From Piezodorus guildinii (taxonomy: Eukaryota; Arthropoda; Insecta; Hemiptera; Pentatomidae): a stretch of 64,000 nt of DNA. The notes under the pieces were generated by a model. That model was not told where the DNA came from and ran no database searches. It worked only from the letters and a program-made list of their open reading frames with translations. This document shows, one piece after another, positions 32,845-42,375 of the stretch. The stretch lies in the NCBI GenBank assembly GCA_023052935.1, contig CM041294.1:96913616-96977615 (forward strand), read 5' to 3'. Each line of letters opens with the position of its first letter. The stretch's first letter is position 1. The translations under genes were made by a program, and so were the position numbers.

Positions 32845-34152
32845 TTTTACAGTGCGCCTATAAGGTTCTCTCCAACGTCATTTATGGTAAGCTTCTACCA
32901 TTTGCCGAGAGAAAAATAGGTAAATATCAGGCTGGTTTCAGGGGAGGTAAATAAACAGCGGATCAAATGTTTGGCCTGAGAATGATTCTCGAGAAGTCCC
33001 AGGAGTACAGAATGATTACCCATCATCTATTTGTGGACTTCCGGAGTGCTTATGATAGCATAAAAAGGCCGAAGTTGTACGCAGCGTTGGTAGAGCTTGG
33101 AGTTCCTCTGAAATTGGTTCGGCTGATCAGGATGACAATGGATGACACATTGTGCACTGTACGCATTCAAACGGACCTCTCTCCACAGTTCGAAACTGCA
33201 AAAGGTGTTAGGCAGGGTGATGGCCTCGCCTGTTTGTTGTTCAATTTGGCTTTGGAAAAGGTAGTGCGCGATTCAGGGATACAGACTTCGGACACCATCT
33301 TCAATCGGCTGGTCCAAATTCTCGGCTTTGCTGACGACCTGGACATTGTCGCAAGGTCATTTGAGTCCTTAGAAGATGGTTTCCTCAGGTTGGCGGAGGC
33401 AGCGAAGGATATGAGGATGCATATCAATCAGGAGAAGACAAAATACATGAGAGCTGGGCCGGGAACAGAGACTGCAGACCGACATCCTATGATGACATCC
33501 TATGGGCCCATTTGCGTTCCAGAGCGTTGACCAATTTGTGTACCTCGGATCAGTAGTAAATTGTGGAAATAGGATCTCCGAGGAAACAAGTCAGCGTCTC
33601 CTCAAAGCCAACAGGTGCTATTTTGGCCTCAAAAAGCACCTGAGAAGTGCCTACCTCACCCGTCGCACAAAGTGCCTTTTGTATAAGACCCTCATTAGGC
33701 CCGTCTTAACTTATGGATCTGAGACATGGACCCTCACTGGTAAAGAGGAGAGGGATATCCTCATATTTGAAAGAAAAATCTTAAGAAAGATATTTGGGCC
33801 AGTTAAGATCGGGGAAAGCTGGAGGCGGAGGACAAACTTGGAGATCTACCGGATCTATGGCGAAGCTGATGTGATGAGGTTAATCAGCTTAGGAAGACTG
33901 CGATGGGCTGGCCACGTAGTACGGATGCCAGAAAATGAAATTCCCAAAAAGCTGCTGGATGGGAGGCTCCACCGGACAAGGGGAAGAGGAAGACCTCGGC
34001 TTAGATGGGAGGACACCGTTGCCAGGGATGCTCTTCGCCTACTTGACGCCCGCAACTGGCGAGCGGCTGCTCAAGACCGAACCACCTGGCGAAGACTTAT
34101 TGAGGAGGCCAAGGACCACATCGGTCTGTAGCGCCACGGATGATGATGATGA
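32845..34152 (+). mobile_element. 5'-truncated LINE inserted in the R1-like LINE
   Basis: Flanked by a perfect 13-bp target duplication CCTTACGACGAAG (32832-32844 and 34153-34165). Encodes the 3' part of ORF2 in two frames: reverse transcriptase with HLFVDFRSAYDSI, GVRQGDGLACLLFNLALE and GFADDLDIVA (32967-33530), then after one frameshift VYLGSVVN, SETWTLTGKEE, GRLRWAGHVVRM and RPRLRWEDTVARDA to a stop at 34131. The 3' end is a short tgatgatgatga tail instead of poly(A), as in RTE-type elements. One frameshift near 33500 and an in-frame stop near 32951 are the main lesions, so it is fairly young. Confidence 0.9.
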
Positions 34153-34329
34153 CCTTACGACGAAGGATCTTCCGCTAAGGTAGTTTCTGATCAATCGGCA
34201 TAAGGGGGCTGGGAAACGATAATCTTCCAACTGGCGAAGCAATAACTTGTGAGATACTCAGTAAAAGGCCTGTGTGCAGTCCAGAGAGATGAACCCCGGG
34301 GCTTCGTCGTTCTTCGTCATAAGCTATAT

Positions 34330-35960
34330 GGTGTGCCCAATGATGAATTTGTGATTATCTAACTGTTCTTTAGTAATCTACAATATTTAATGTCTATGAG
34401 AAATAAAAAAATCATTACTAAAATGTCATAAACACATACAGTACAAATATTCGTTTGACATCGACAAAATTTCGCCGAATTTATTTGCCCTAAACATAAT
34501 TTACATGAACATATTTTATTGTTGTTTATAACGAAATTAGTTTGACTTAAAATATTTGCAAAATTTTATTTGCATATTTCTTTCTAAAATTTCTTTTAAG
34601 GAAGACTACGAGTATTCTTATAGCTAAGTTTAAGAAAATTCATATTGTTTGAGCCTGAACATTATATATATTTTTTTTTTTTTTTTTACCTGTACATTTT
34701 TTTTGGAATTTAAAAAAAAATTAAATTAAATTAAAAATAGTTTTTTTTTTTTTTAATGAGGAAACTATTTTTATTTATGCTAGTTTACGTCTTCTAGTGT
34801 TTCAATTTAATAGTGTAGTTAGGGATTAGCCAGATAAGAGTGCCCCCTTTGCCCTCAAGTCAGTACCGATCTTACTAGTAAGCTGAGAGCACGGTTTTCT
34901 CGATTGGCACCTTCAAACATTTTTTTGATCAGGTCTTGGTCTCGTCTTCTTGAAGATCACCGTCCTTCCAGAGGCGCCTACCCGTCGTGCGGAACCGAAG
35001 AATTTATGGACAGTTTACTATCCTTGATCATTTTTTTTTTTCTCGTTATATTTGTTCATTTTTTTTTTTGTCATTATTAGTAGTACTAACACATTAATCC
35101 GATTTTTATTTTTTTGTAAATTTTCCTCATCTTTTTATTAAACTTTTATTTATTTTATTTCCTTTCAATTTATCTTTTTATTTAATATTACCTACTTTTT
35201 TATTTTAATGTTAAGTACTCAAGACCAGCTCTTTTCGAAACGGGATCGAGTCTACGTTAGCCCATCTTTCTTTTATTTCGTTTTAACGTCACTCATCCCA
35301 ACTCATATATTTATGAAATATATGAATAAATTGCTTACCTTAATTTTCTATGGAAAGTAGCAGATTTGTAATATTTATTTGTTTAATTAGCTTGCTAGCA
35401 CACAGTACGAAACGAAGTGTATCATCTGAGAGACAAATACAATGTAACTGGGTAGCAAAAGCAATATGTTATTCGTCGTAGCCCGTAGGATTCTTAGAAC
35501 GCAAAACAAATTGAAGGATTCTTAGAACGCAAAACAATGATTTTCATAAATATAAAATTTAACTTAATTCTAAAAGTCGGGACTTCTGAAAAACGTCGCG
35601 GGATGCGGAACAAATTGTGAAAAACTGGGACTTTCCCGCAAAAAGCGGGACGTCTGCCCACCTTAATATTTGCATAACGTAAACAGAGACATTACATTAC
35701 AAAAAAGTTACAAGATCGGTCCCGGGAATGAACTTACTAGATAGATAAAGAACCACCAATGAATTATATACGGTCTGGACCTTCAAACTTTGGGAATTGG
35801 AAGTTTGGACTATTTAATTGTTTTTATTTACCAGCACGCGGACTACCCTCCTGCTGAATATAAATGTAGTTTTAGTATTTTGTCCAGATTTTAAAACATT
35901 GTTACGATTTGATTGATCTGTCATGTCTCTTAATATCTAGGCCATTTCACTTAGAATGTT
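34330..35960. other. Intergenic DNA upstream of NDUFA1
   Basis: AT-rich with many T runs. A more complex stretch at 34830-35035 and a short one at 35220-35290 may be old repeats; neither gives a convincing protein. Confidence 0.4.
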
Positions 35961-36095
35961 GCTATTTCAAGTTTGGATCTTTTTGTAGTGAAGCGATATC
36001 GTGTTCTCTTTGGCCTCTACCTATTTGTTCTTCTGCCTACCTTTGAGATTGGTTCTATATTTTATTTTACTGAGTTATTGTATAGAGGATTAATA

Positions 36096-39000
36096 ATGTG
36101 GTATGAAATTATACCTGCTTTTGGAATTCTCTGCGTCGGTATCACAGTCCCTCCAGTTTTTACCTACTTCGCACAGAAGTTCGTCCAAAATGGAAATGTC
36201 AGTATTTCTTAATATCATCAGATGATTTATGTTGTCTTATGAATTTATTGTAATATTTAGTAAACAATCGCAATATTAATTTGGATTAAGGAAAAAGAAT
36301 ATGTATTTGTAATATTTTTCTTATTAATGAAAATATTAATTTTTTACCCATTTATTTTTTACAGCCCTTTAGACGTGATATTCGAACTAATCCCTTTGAT
36401 AAAGGACTGCTTCATAGAGATTTAGATTTATTTAAAAATGCTTACGTGATGCAAGTAAGTTCATATTTCTTGAACTGTTATAATTAATTTAATGGCATAT
36501 GTTTTAAGAAGGTTGATTACTTTACTTACTGATTCCTTATTCTGGTTACTTTGTGTCAATTTATGGGCCAATAAGTTAGTTGTATAGAAGTAAGTCTGAT
36601 TAGAATTCCTTGAGGTGTACAGTATAGTGGAGAATAAAGTATTTTTGTAATCATTATCTTAAGATTAATGCACAAATCGATCTTTATTCATCATTATTTT
36701 GGTGAAACTCTATGTAAAAAGCTACCTTAACTGAGTGTTTAATGAGAATGATTGGCTTGTTGCAAGGTTTAAAGTATAATTTGTAGTAATTTAACCTGAA
36801 TATCTAAGCTTTTGTATTTATTTTAAGTTTGAGTGAGAACTTAGTACTTGTATTTATAGGGATGCTAAAGCAATCTTCAGTAATTGGCAATAACTATTAT
36901 CACTGTGTAAATAATAGTAGTTTTAATAAAAGCAATAGTTAATTAAATAAGTTATGGGTTATCGATGAAGACAATATGGTTTAACATATTAGTTTTGTGT
37001 ATCACTTTGGCTCAGCACCACATTATCAGTAGTTCACTCTGGTTGTTATGACATTAGCAATCTCTTATGCTCATGTATCATCTATTCAGTGTATTTTTCA
37101 TAACAAGTAATTTGGGAACTCCTTTTTAATTTCACCTACCAATATATGAAATATATAGTAAGGGAAAGTATTAAAATCTTGAAAATTTTCTAATTCCAGA
37201 TAACGATGGAAACACACGTTTTAGGGTCCCTTGAGTCGAAATTACCCAGTCCCGCATAAAGGTCTGTATGTGTGTCTAGCAACTTTTTCTTTAAATTCAG
37301 CTAACCAGAAAGATTCTTTATACCATGCAAATTGCACTTTTTTAAAATTTTCTCAAAAATGGCTCTAACAATTTTGATTAAGCTCCCAATGTAAATTTTA
37401 ATGGGCTTTATCATCATGTAGATTTTGTTCTTATTGAAATAGTATGACAGGGCTTAAATGCCGATAAAGTAAAATTGAAATACCTTTAATTTTGTGGATT
37501 CTATAACAATAACTATATAATCTTTTTAACACTGGTAAAAAACGGATTAATATATAATTTGATTGAAAAAGGTATCCGACTAAAGAAGCAAAGAACAAAC
37601 ATATTTCTTTATGCAATTTTTGTGTTTTTGAACATTAAAACAATAATATAGATGTATTATATACTGTTGGAATGCTAAAGATTTAAGAAGATTATTATCT
37701 TATTCACAAAATTGTAAAAGTTAGTGGAGAGTGATGAAAATTAAACTAAAGCCGATAAAACTAAATGATATTATATTATATCATTAGTTAATAATAGATT
37801 ATTTAATAAGATACATGTTTCTATTGAAACTCACTGCAATTAATTCTTTAGCAATTTATTTTCATCTCTAAATGTATTAATAAATTCTTAAATTGATTTT
37901 TAAAATCTGGTGCGGGCAACACACGACTTTCACTTACCACAACTGCTAAAATTAATTTAAAACTATTTACTATACTTCAAGTTAAAAAAATATTTTAATT
38001 GAACGTGATTTCATTTTCGCTGGAAACGTATCATTTAGATTAAATAATGTAACTATACTAAATTGTTAATCAGTAATAAATGTATTCCCTATTTGTCACT
38101 TTATAATACCTTTTACAGCTTTTTGTATCAGATAATATTTTTTCTGAAATCTTTCTCTTTTCAACGGTACATTATACGTCTATATTAGTGTTCATATTAT
38201 CAAAAAACCACAAATTACATTAAAACATAGTTTTGCTCTTTAATCCTTTCGTTGGTCATAAAATTTGTCCAACTTGTATATTTAGCCGTCCTTCATCAAT
38301 GACATTAAGATGATATGGTTAATCTTTTGGAATGTACAATATTAAAGGTAGTTTAGATGAAAAAATTTTAAAATATCGGCATTTAAGCACTGTCAGACTA
38401 TTTCAATCAAAATGAAACCTACATGATATTAAAGCCAATTAAATTTTACATCCATATAGCGAGTTTAGTCAAAATTTTTAGAGCCGTTTTTGAGAAAATG
38501 GTATAAAGGTGCAAAATGCATGGTATAAAGTGGCCCTTCTGGTTAACCAATTTTTATGAAAAAGTTGCAAAGTAACATCTCGGGCGTACAGTTGCCAAAA
38601 ATATGAAATTTCATTTTCGTACACCTTTTCGTTTTCGTGCTGGAGTTACCACACACACACCCGCACACACAGTTCTTTTTGCGTGACTTGTCATTTGGAC
38701 TCAAGGGACCTTAAAATGTGTATTTCCATTGAAAACTGTAATTAGAAAATTTTCACGATCACCATTCTTTCCCTTACTATGTATTTCATATATAGGTAAG
38801 TGAAAGAAAAATGAAGGTAAGTTAAAGTCGTGTGTTGCACGTGATTTTAAAAAAATGATTTATCTATAAATTGACATTACATTTTTAACAATAATTATGG
38901 CTATCCTCTGTGTAGTTGTTTATGTGAATAATGCTCTTTGCAATAGACATTGACCTCTATGGAATAGTTACCCTTGTGTTTACAAAGGATTGAAGGTAGG

Positions 39001-40196
39001 TCCATAGTCATTAGTATCTATCTATTGGATCTATCTCGACCGACCCCCTCTGGTGAGGATAGCTATGTTACCTATAGGATAGTCCTGACTATAGGTTTGA
39101 TACTTATAGGATAGTCCACTCTATGTGTCATTACTGGAGAGAAAAGGACTGAGGGGTATTCATGACTGTCGGAAAGAAAGATTCCGTTGTGCGCAATGAA
39201 TGACTTTCACTTACCTCCTAGTTAAAATCAATTTTTGAACTTTAAAATAATGTTGAAAAAAAATTTTTTTAGTTGAGATTAAAACATTATTTCAGATTAA
39301 ATAATATAATAATGGGAAGTTTATGAACAGTTTTTCACTGTTGACATTTTTAATATATATTTATATATGAAAACATTTTTTTGTAATACAGGTATAAAAT
39401 AAAACAACTCTTTTAATTATTTCTTCGTCTTGCGCTGAACGGGAGCTGTGTTGGGAGGTTTTTGAGTCATGGTTCTCGATGACGACTCCCTAGGCTAAGT
39501 AAAATAACATTCATTAAAGAGGAGTTTAAATATATTCATTAACAATCTACAGTTTGGATGATAACTTACGGAACTGACTAGCGGTCGCTGCATAGAATCT
39601 CTGCTCATAGCCGCCATTGAATCCATTAATTTCTACAACTTTTTATGCCAAATAAGTTTTTTTCTGATATATTTACTGATCTCATTAGTAAAAAAAAAAT
39701 GAACACAAAATAGTCCGCTCTACAGGTGTGATACCTATAGGACTCTCTATTTGTCGTTAGTGGAAAGGAAAGGACTTAAAGGTGTTCAGGGACTGTCAGT
39801 TGGCAGTCGTCTATTTTTTTAAAATAAATAATGACCTCACTTAAGTTTATATATTAATTATAAGTAACGCATATTTCCTATTCATTTTTGTGGTGGAATA
39901 TAGATATTTTTAATTAATAATGACCTCACTAAAGTTTATCTAATTATTATAAGTAATGCATATTTCTAATTCTTTTTTGTGGTAGAATATAGATATTTTT
40001 AATTAATAATGACCTCACTAAAGTTTATCTAATTATTATAAGCAATGCATATTTCTAATTCTTTTTTGTGGTAGAATATAGATATTTTTAATTAATAATG
40101 ACCTCACTAAAGTTTATCTGATAATTATAAGTAATGCATATTTCTAATTCGTTATTGTGGTTACAGGGCCTGGACAACATCCCTGATAGCGATTGA
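36096..40196 (+). CDS. NDUFA1: NDUFA1 (MWFE subunit of mitochondrial complex I), three exons
   Basis: Exons 36096-36197 (34 codons), 36365-36454 (30 codons), 40167-40196 (GLDNIPDSD and stop), all joined in phase 0 with GT-AG introns (gtcagt/tttacag, gtaagt/ggttacag). The product is 73 residues against 70 in human NDUFA1. It begins MWYEIIP, the counterpart of the MWFE motif that names the subunit, then one hydrophobic segment (about residues 6-25), then RRD, LLHRDLDL and the conserved GL-NI end. NDUFA1 is a single-pass accessory subunit of complex I in the inner membrane. The upstream frame to 35973 is open, but the family always starts at MWFE, so 36096 was chosen. An AATAAA at 40525-40530 is a possible poly(A) signal. 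Intron 2 is 3.7 kb and repeat-filled. Confidence 0.93.
37126..37901 (+). repeat. Repeat family X, plus copy of an inverted pair
   Basis: Begins ttttaatttcacctaccaat and carries the family blocks in order; it lacks the usual 3' end and joins directly to the minus copy at 37902. Within NDUFA1 intron 2. Confidence 0.7.
37902..38816 (-). repeat. Repeat family X, minus copy of an inverted pair
   Basis: Starts aaatctggtgcgggcaacac and ends with tatataggtaagtgaaag, the complement of the family's start. Contains the complements of 'tgcaccttttta' and 'tgtatttccat' blocks. With the preceding plus copy it forms a ~1.7-kb imperfect palindrome. Confidence 0.7.
39005..39830. repeat. Direct repeat pair in NDUFA1 intron 2
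   Basis: 'ggatagtccactctatgtgtcatt' (in parts) with 'gagaaaaggactgaggggt' near 39110-39160 recurs in diverged form near 39708-39810 (atagtccgctctac, gaaaggacttaaaggtgtt). The duplicated coiled-coil gene exons lie between the two. Confidence 0.45.
39417..39626 (-). CDS. Duplicated terminal exons of the coiled-coil gene; may stand alone as a 44-codon frame
   Basis: Two blocks duplicate the last two exons at 42376-42854: 39626-39570 (ATG start, MDSMAAMSRDSMQRPLVSS, donor gtaagt) and 39494-39417 (PRESSSRTMTQKPPNTAP to the stop at 39419-39417, acceptor tacttag). The splice sites are kept and the reading frame is intact, with only a few substitutions. Similarity breaks just upstream of SMAA, so the original acceptor of the first block is missing; instead an in-frame ATG precedes it. 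It could be an alternative 3' end of the upstream gene, a tiny independent gene, or a pseudo-duplicate. It lies antisense inside NDUFA1 intron 2. Confidence 0.6.
39827..40160 (+). repeat. 89-bp minisatellite abutting the NDUFA1 exon 3 acceptor
   Basis: Units starting aataatgacctcact occur at 39827, 39916, 40005 and 40094, exactly 89 bases apart; units 2 and 3 are almost identical. The fourth unit runs into ttacag, the acceptor of NDUFA1 exon 3. Confidence 0.92.
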
Positions 40197-40762
40197 AAAG
40201 AAAGCAAGTCAAGAGTCGATTAAGTTAGTGTAAATAATTGTTATTTAAAGAGTGGGTTTGCCATTTCCTTTAGTCTGCTAAGGACCATCTGAATCTGATT
40301 TTGTAAAATTGCTCTGTTTTCAGTTTGGAAAAATGTACATTTATTACATATTTAAGTGTAAAACTTTGAAGAATATGTTTGGATTCAAAATTTACACATT
40401 ATATTAGAATGAATGAAATATTTTAAATAAGAGATTCTTTGTGAGTCTTGTTCGTATTTACTGGGGACAAAGGCTATATATTGTAACCTGGCAACCCTCT
40501 GTAACTTTTGTTATTTTTAAATTAAATAAAATGATTTGAGGTTTATTTGTTTACCATGGATTTTTTTTATTTATTAACCATATAACTGTATTTTTAACAA
40601 TTTTTTTTTTTCTATGTATTTTGTTAGTCAGTATTTGTTAACCTTTAACTTAAGAAATAGTGAAAGTGAGACCAGAGATGTAATGAAGAGTCGATGTGGT
40701 CAAGAAAGAAAAATTCCAGTGTGCGCAATGAATGGCTTTCTTTTACCTCCTTGTTTAAATCA

Positions 40763-41771
40763 ATTTTTACTTTCACTTACCTATGTATGAAATATATAGT
40801 AAGAGAAAGGATTGCGATCGTGAAAATTTTCTAATTCCAGTTTTCGATGGAAATACACGTTTTAGGGGGTCCCTTGAGTTCAAATAACCAAGTCCTAAAA
40901 AAAAGTCTGTGTGGTAAGTCTAGCTCAAAAACGAAAAGTTGTATGAAACTGAAATTTCATATTCAAGACAACTATACGCCCGAGATGTTACAGCAACTTT
41001 TTCATCAAAATTGGATTACCAGAAGAGCCACTTTATACCATGCATTTTGCACCTTTTTAGGATTTTCTAAAAAACAACTAACAATTTTGATTAAACTTGC
41101 CATATAGATGTAAAATTTAGTGGGCTTTAATATCATGTAGGCTTTATTCTGATTGAAATAGTCTGACAGGGCCCAAATGCCGATATTTCAAAATTTATTC
41201 ATCTAAAGTACCTCTAATTTTGTAGATTTTATGAAATTAACCATATTATCTGATTAGCATTGATAAAAACCAGCTTAATATACAAGATAAACGAATTAGA
41301 TATTCAACTAACTAGGAGAAAACTGCAAACATATTTTTTTAATGCAATTTTTTGTTTTTGAACATAAGAGCAGTAATACAGATTTATACCGTTGGAAAGC
41401 TAAAGATTTTAGAAAAAATATATTGTACTATCTTAAAAATTAACGGAGAGTGATAAACCGATAAAACAAACTAATTGTAGTAGATAATAATATAATTGAT
41501 TATTTAATAAAACATGTTTATATTAAAATCCATTGTAAATGATTCTTTTAACAATTTATTTTTGTTTCTAATTTTGTTTAAAAATTCTTAAATTTATATA
41601 AATAACGGAGGTAAGTGAAAGTCAATAAAACACATGTTTCTACATAAATTCAATTTAATTAATTCTTTATTAGTTTCACTCATTTTTATCTCTATCTGTA
41701 TTTGAAAATTCTTTAATCAATTTTAACAACAGAGGTAAGTGAAAGTCGTGTGTTGCTCGCACCAGATTTTT
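40763..41771 (+). repeat. Repeat family X, longest copy
   Basis: About 1 kb from tttttactttcacttaccta to gtaagtgaaagtcgtgtgtt and ctcgcaccagattttt. Ends carry imperfect inverted similarity (ttactttcacttacc against ggtaagtgaaagt). The 3' block is partly repeated (41590-41625 and 41715-41770). No coding capacity. Looks like a non-autonomous DNA element; superfamily unknown. Confidence 0.7.
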
Positions 41772-42375
41772 ATTATCAAGTATGAAGACGTAGAGATTTT
41801 GAAAGATAGAGAATGAAAGAGGTGCAACTAAAAATTTCTTACAGCAGAAATTTTAATAGCTAATTGTTTTGAGGAGCATCTCCCTGATACAGCAAGTTCG
41901 TACTGTTTCATTACATCGGGTCGAGTTGAGAAGAAAAGGAAGTAGGTATTATACAATAATACAACTATGATCATTTTTTTATAAAGATGTATTATTATAC
42001 AGAGAGGTATAATCAACTTACATCATATTGTAAGTTATCAATTATAACAACTGATTCTTACAGGATATTTCACATTCACACAACTCAAAACGTTTCATAT
42101 GAAAACAAAAGGAAAATAAATATATTAAAAAAAAAGGAAAAGTGTGCTTGAAATAAAAAAACAATAATAATGATGACATATTGTTGCATGTGTTGATACA
42201 TAAAAGGCAAGGACATAACAATGTACAGTTTTATCAAAAGTAATATTTAACATGAACTATAAGTAAAAAGTCTGTTACATTAATTATTTATGTTGACATT
42301 TTTTAAATATATTTATATATGAACACATTTTTTTTTTATAAAACAGGTATAAAATAAAAAGAGCTCCTTTTTTAA

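Larger units (their letters stand above)
31303..34320 (-). mobile_element. R1-like LINE, degenerate, split by a second LINE
   Basis: On the minus strand, from high to low coordinate: part of a reverse transcriptase (FPAPLCRLIRNYLSGRSFVVR, 34240-34166); then, after the insertion at 32845-34152, GVPQGAVLGPLLF and the catalytic AYADDIGIYAS (32831-32472); a frameshifted stretch (VTLDRHLTFSSHVRER); and the C-terminal domain (31938-31303) with GMPPIDLLADERRR, LTQLLTGHGCFRAYL and the CPFC...VEHAFFSC zinc-knuckle. These are R1-clade features. It is dead: multiple frameshifts, a local duplication at 32275-32390, and the insertion. Confidence 0.85.

Noticed and set aside
33855..34055. Minus-strand frame inside the inserted LINE
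   Set aside because: Shadow of the plus-strand ORF2 C-terminus.
35973..36095. N-terminal extension of NDUFA1
   Set aside because: The open frame upstream is AT-rich and the family starts at MWFE; taken as 5' UTR.
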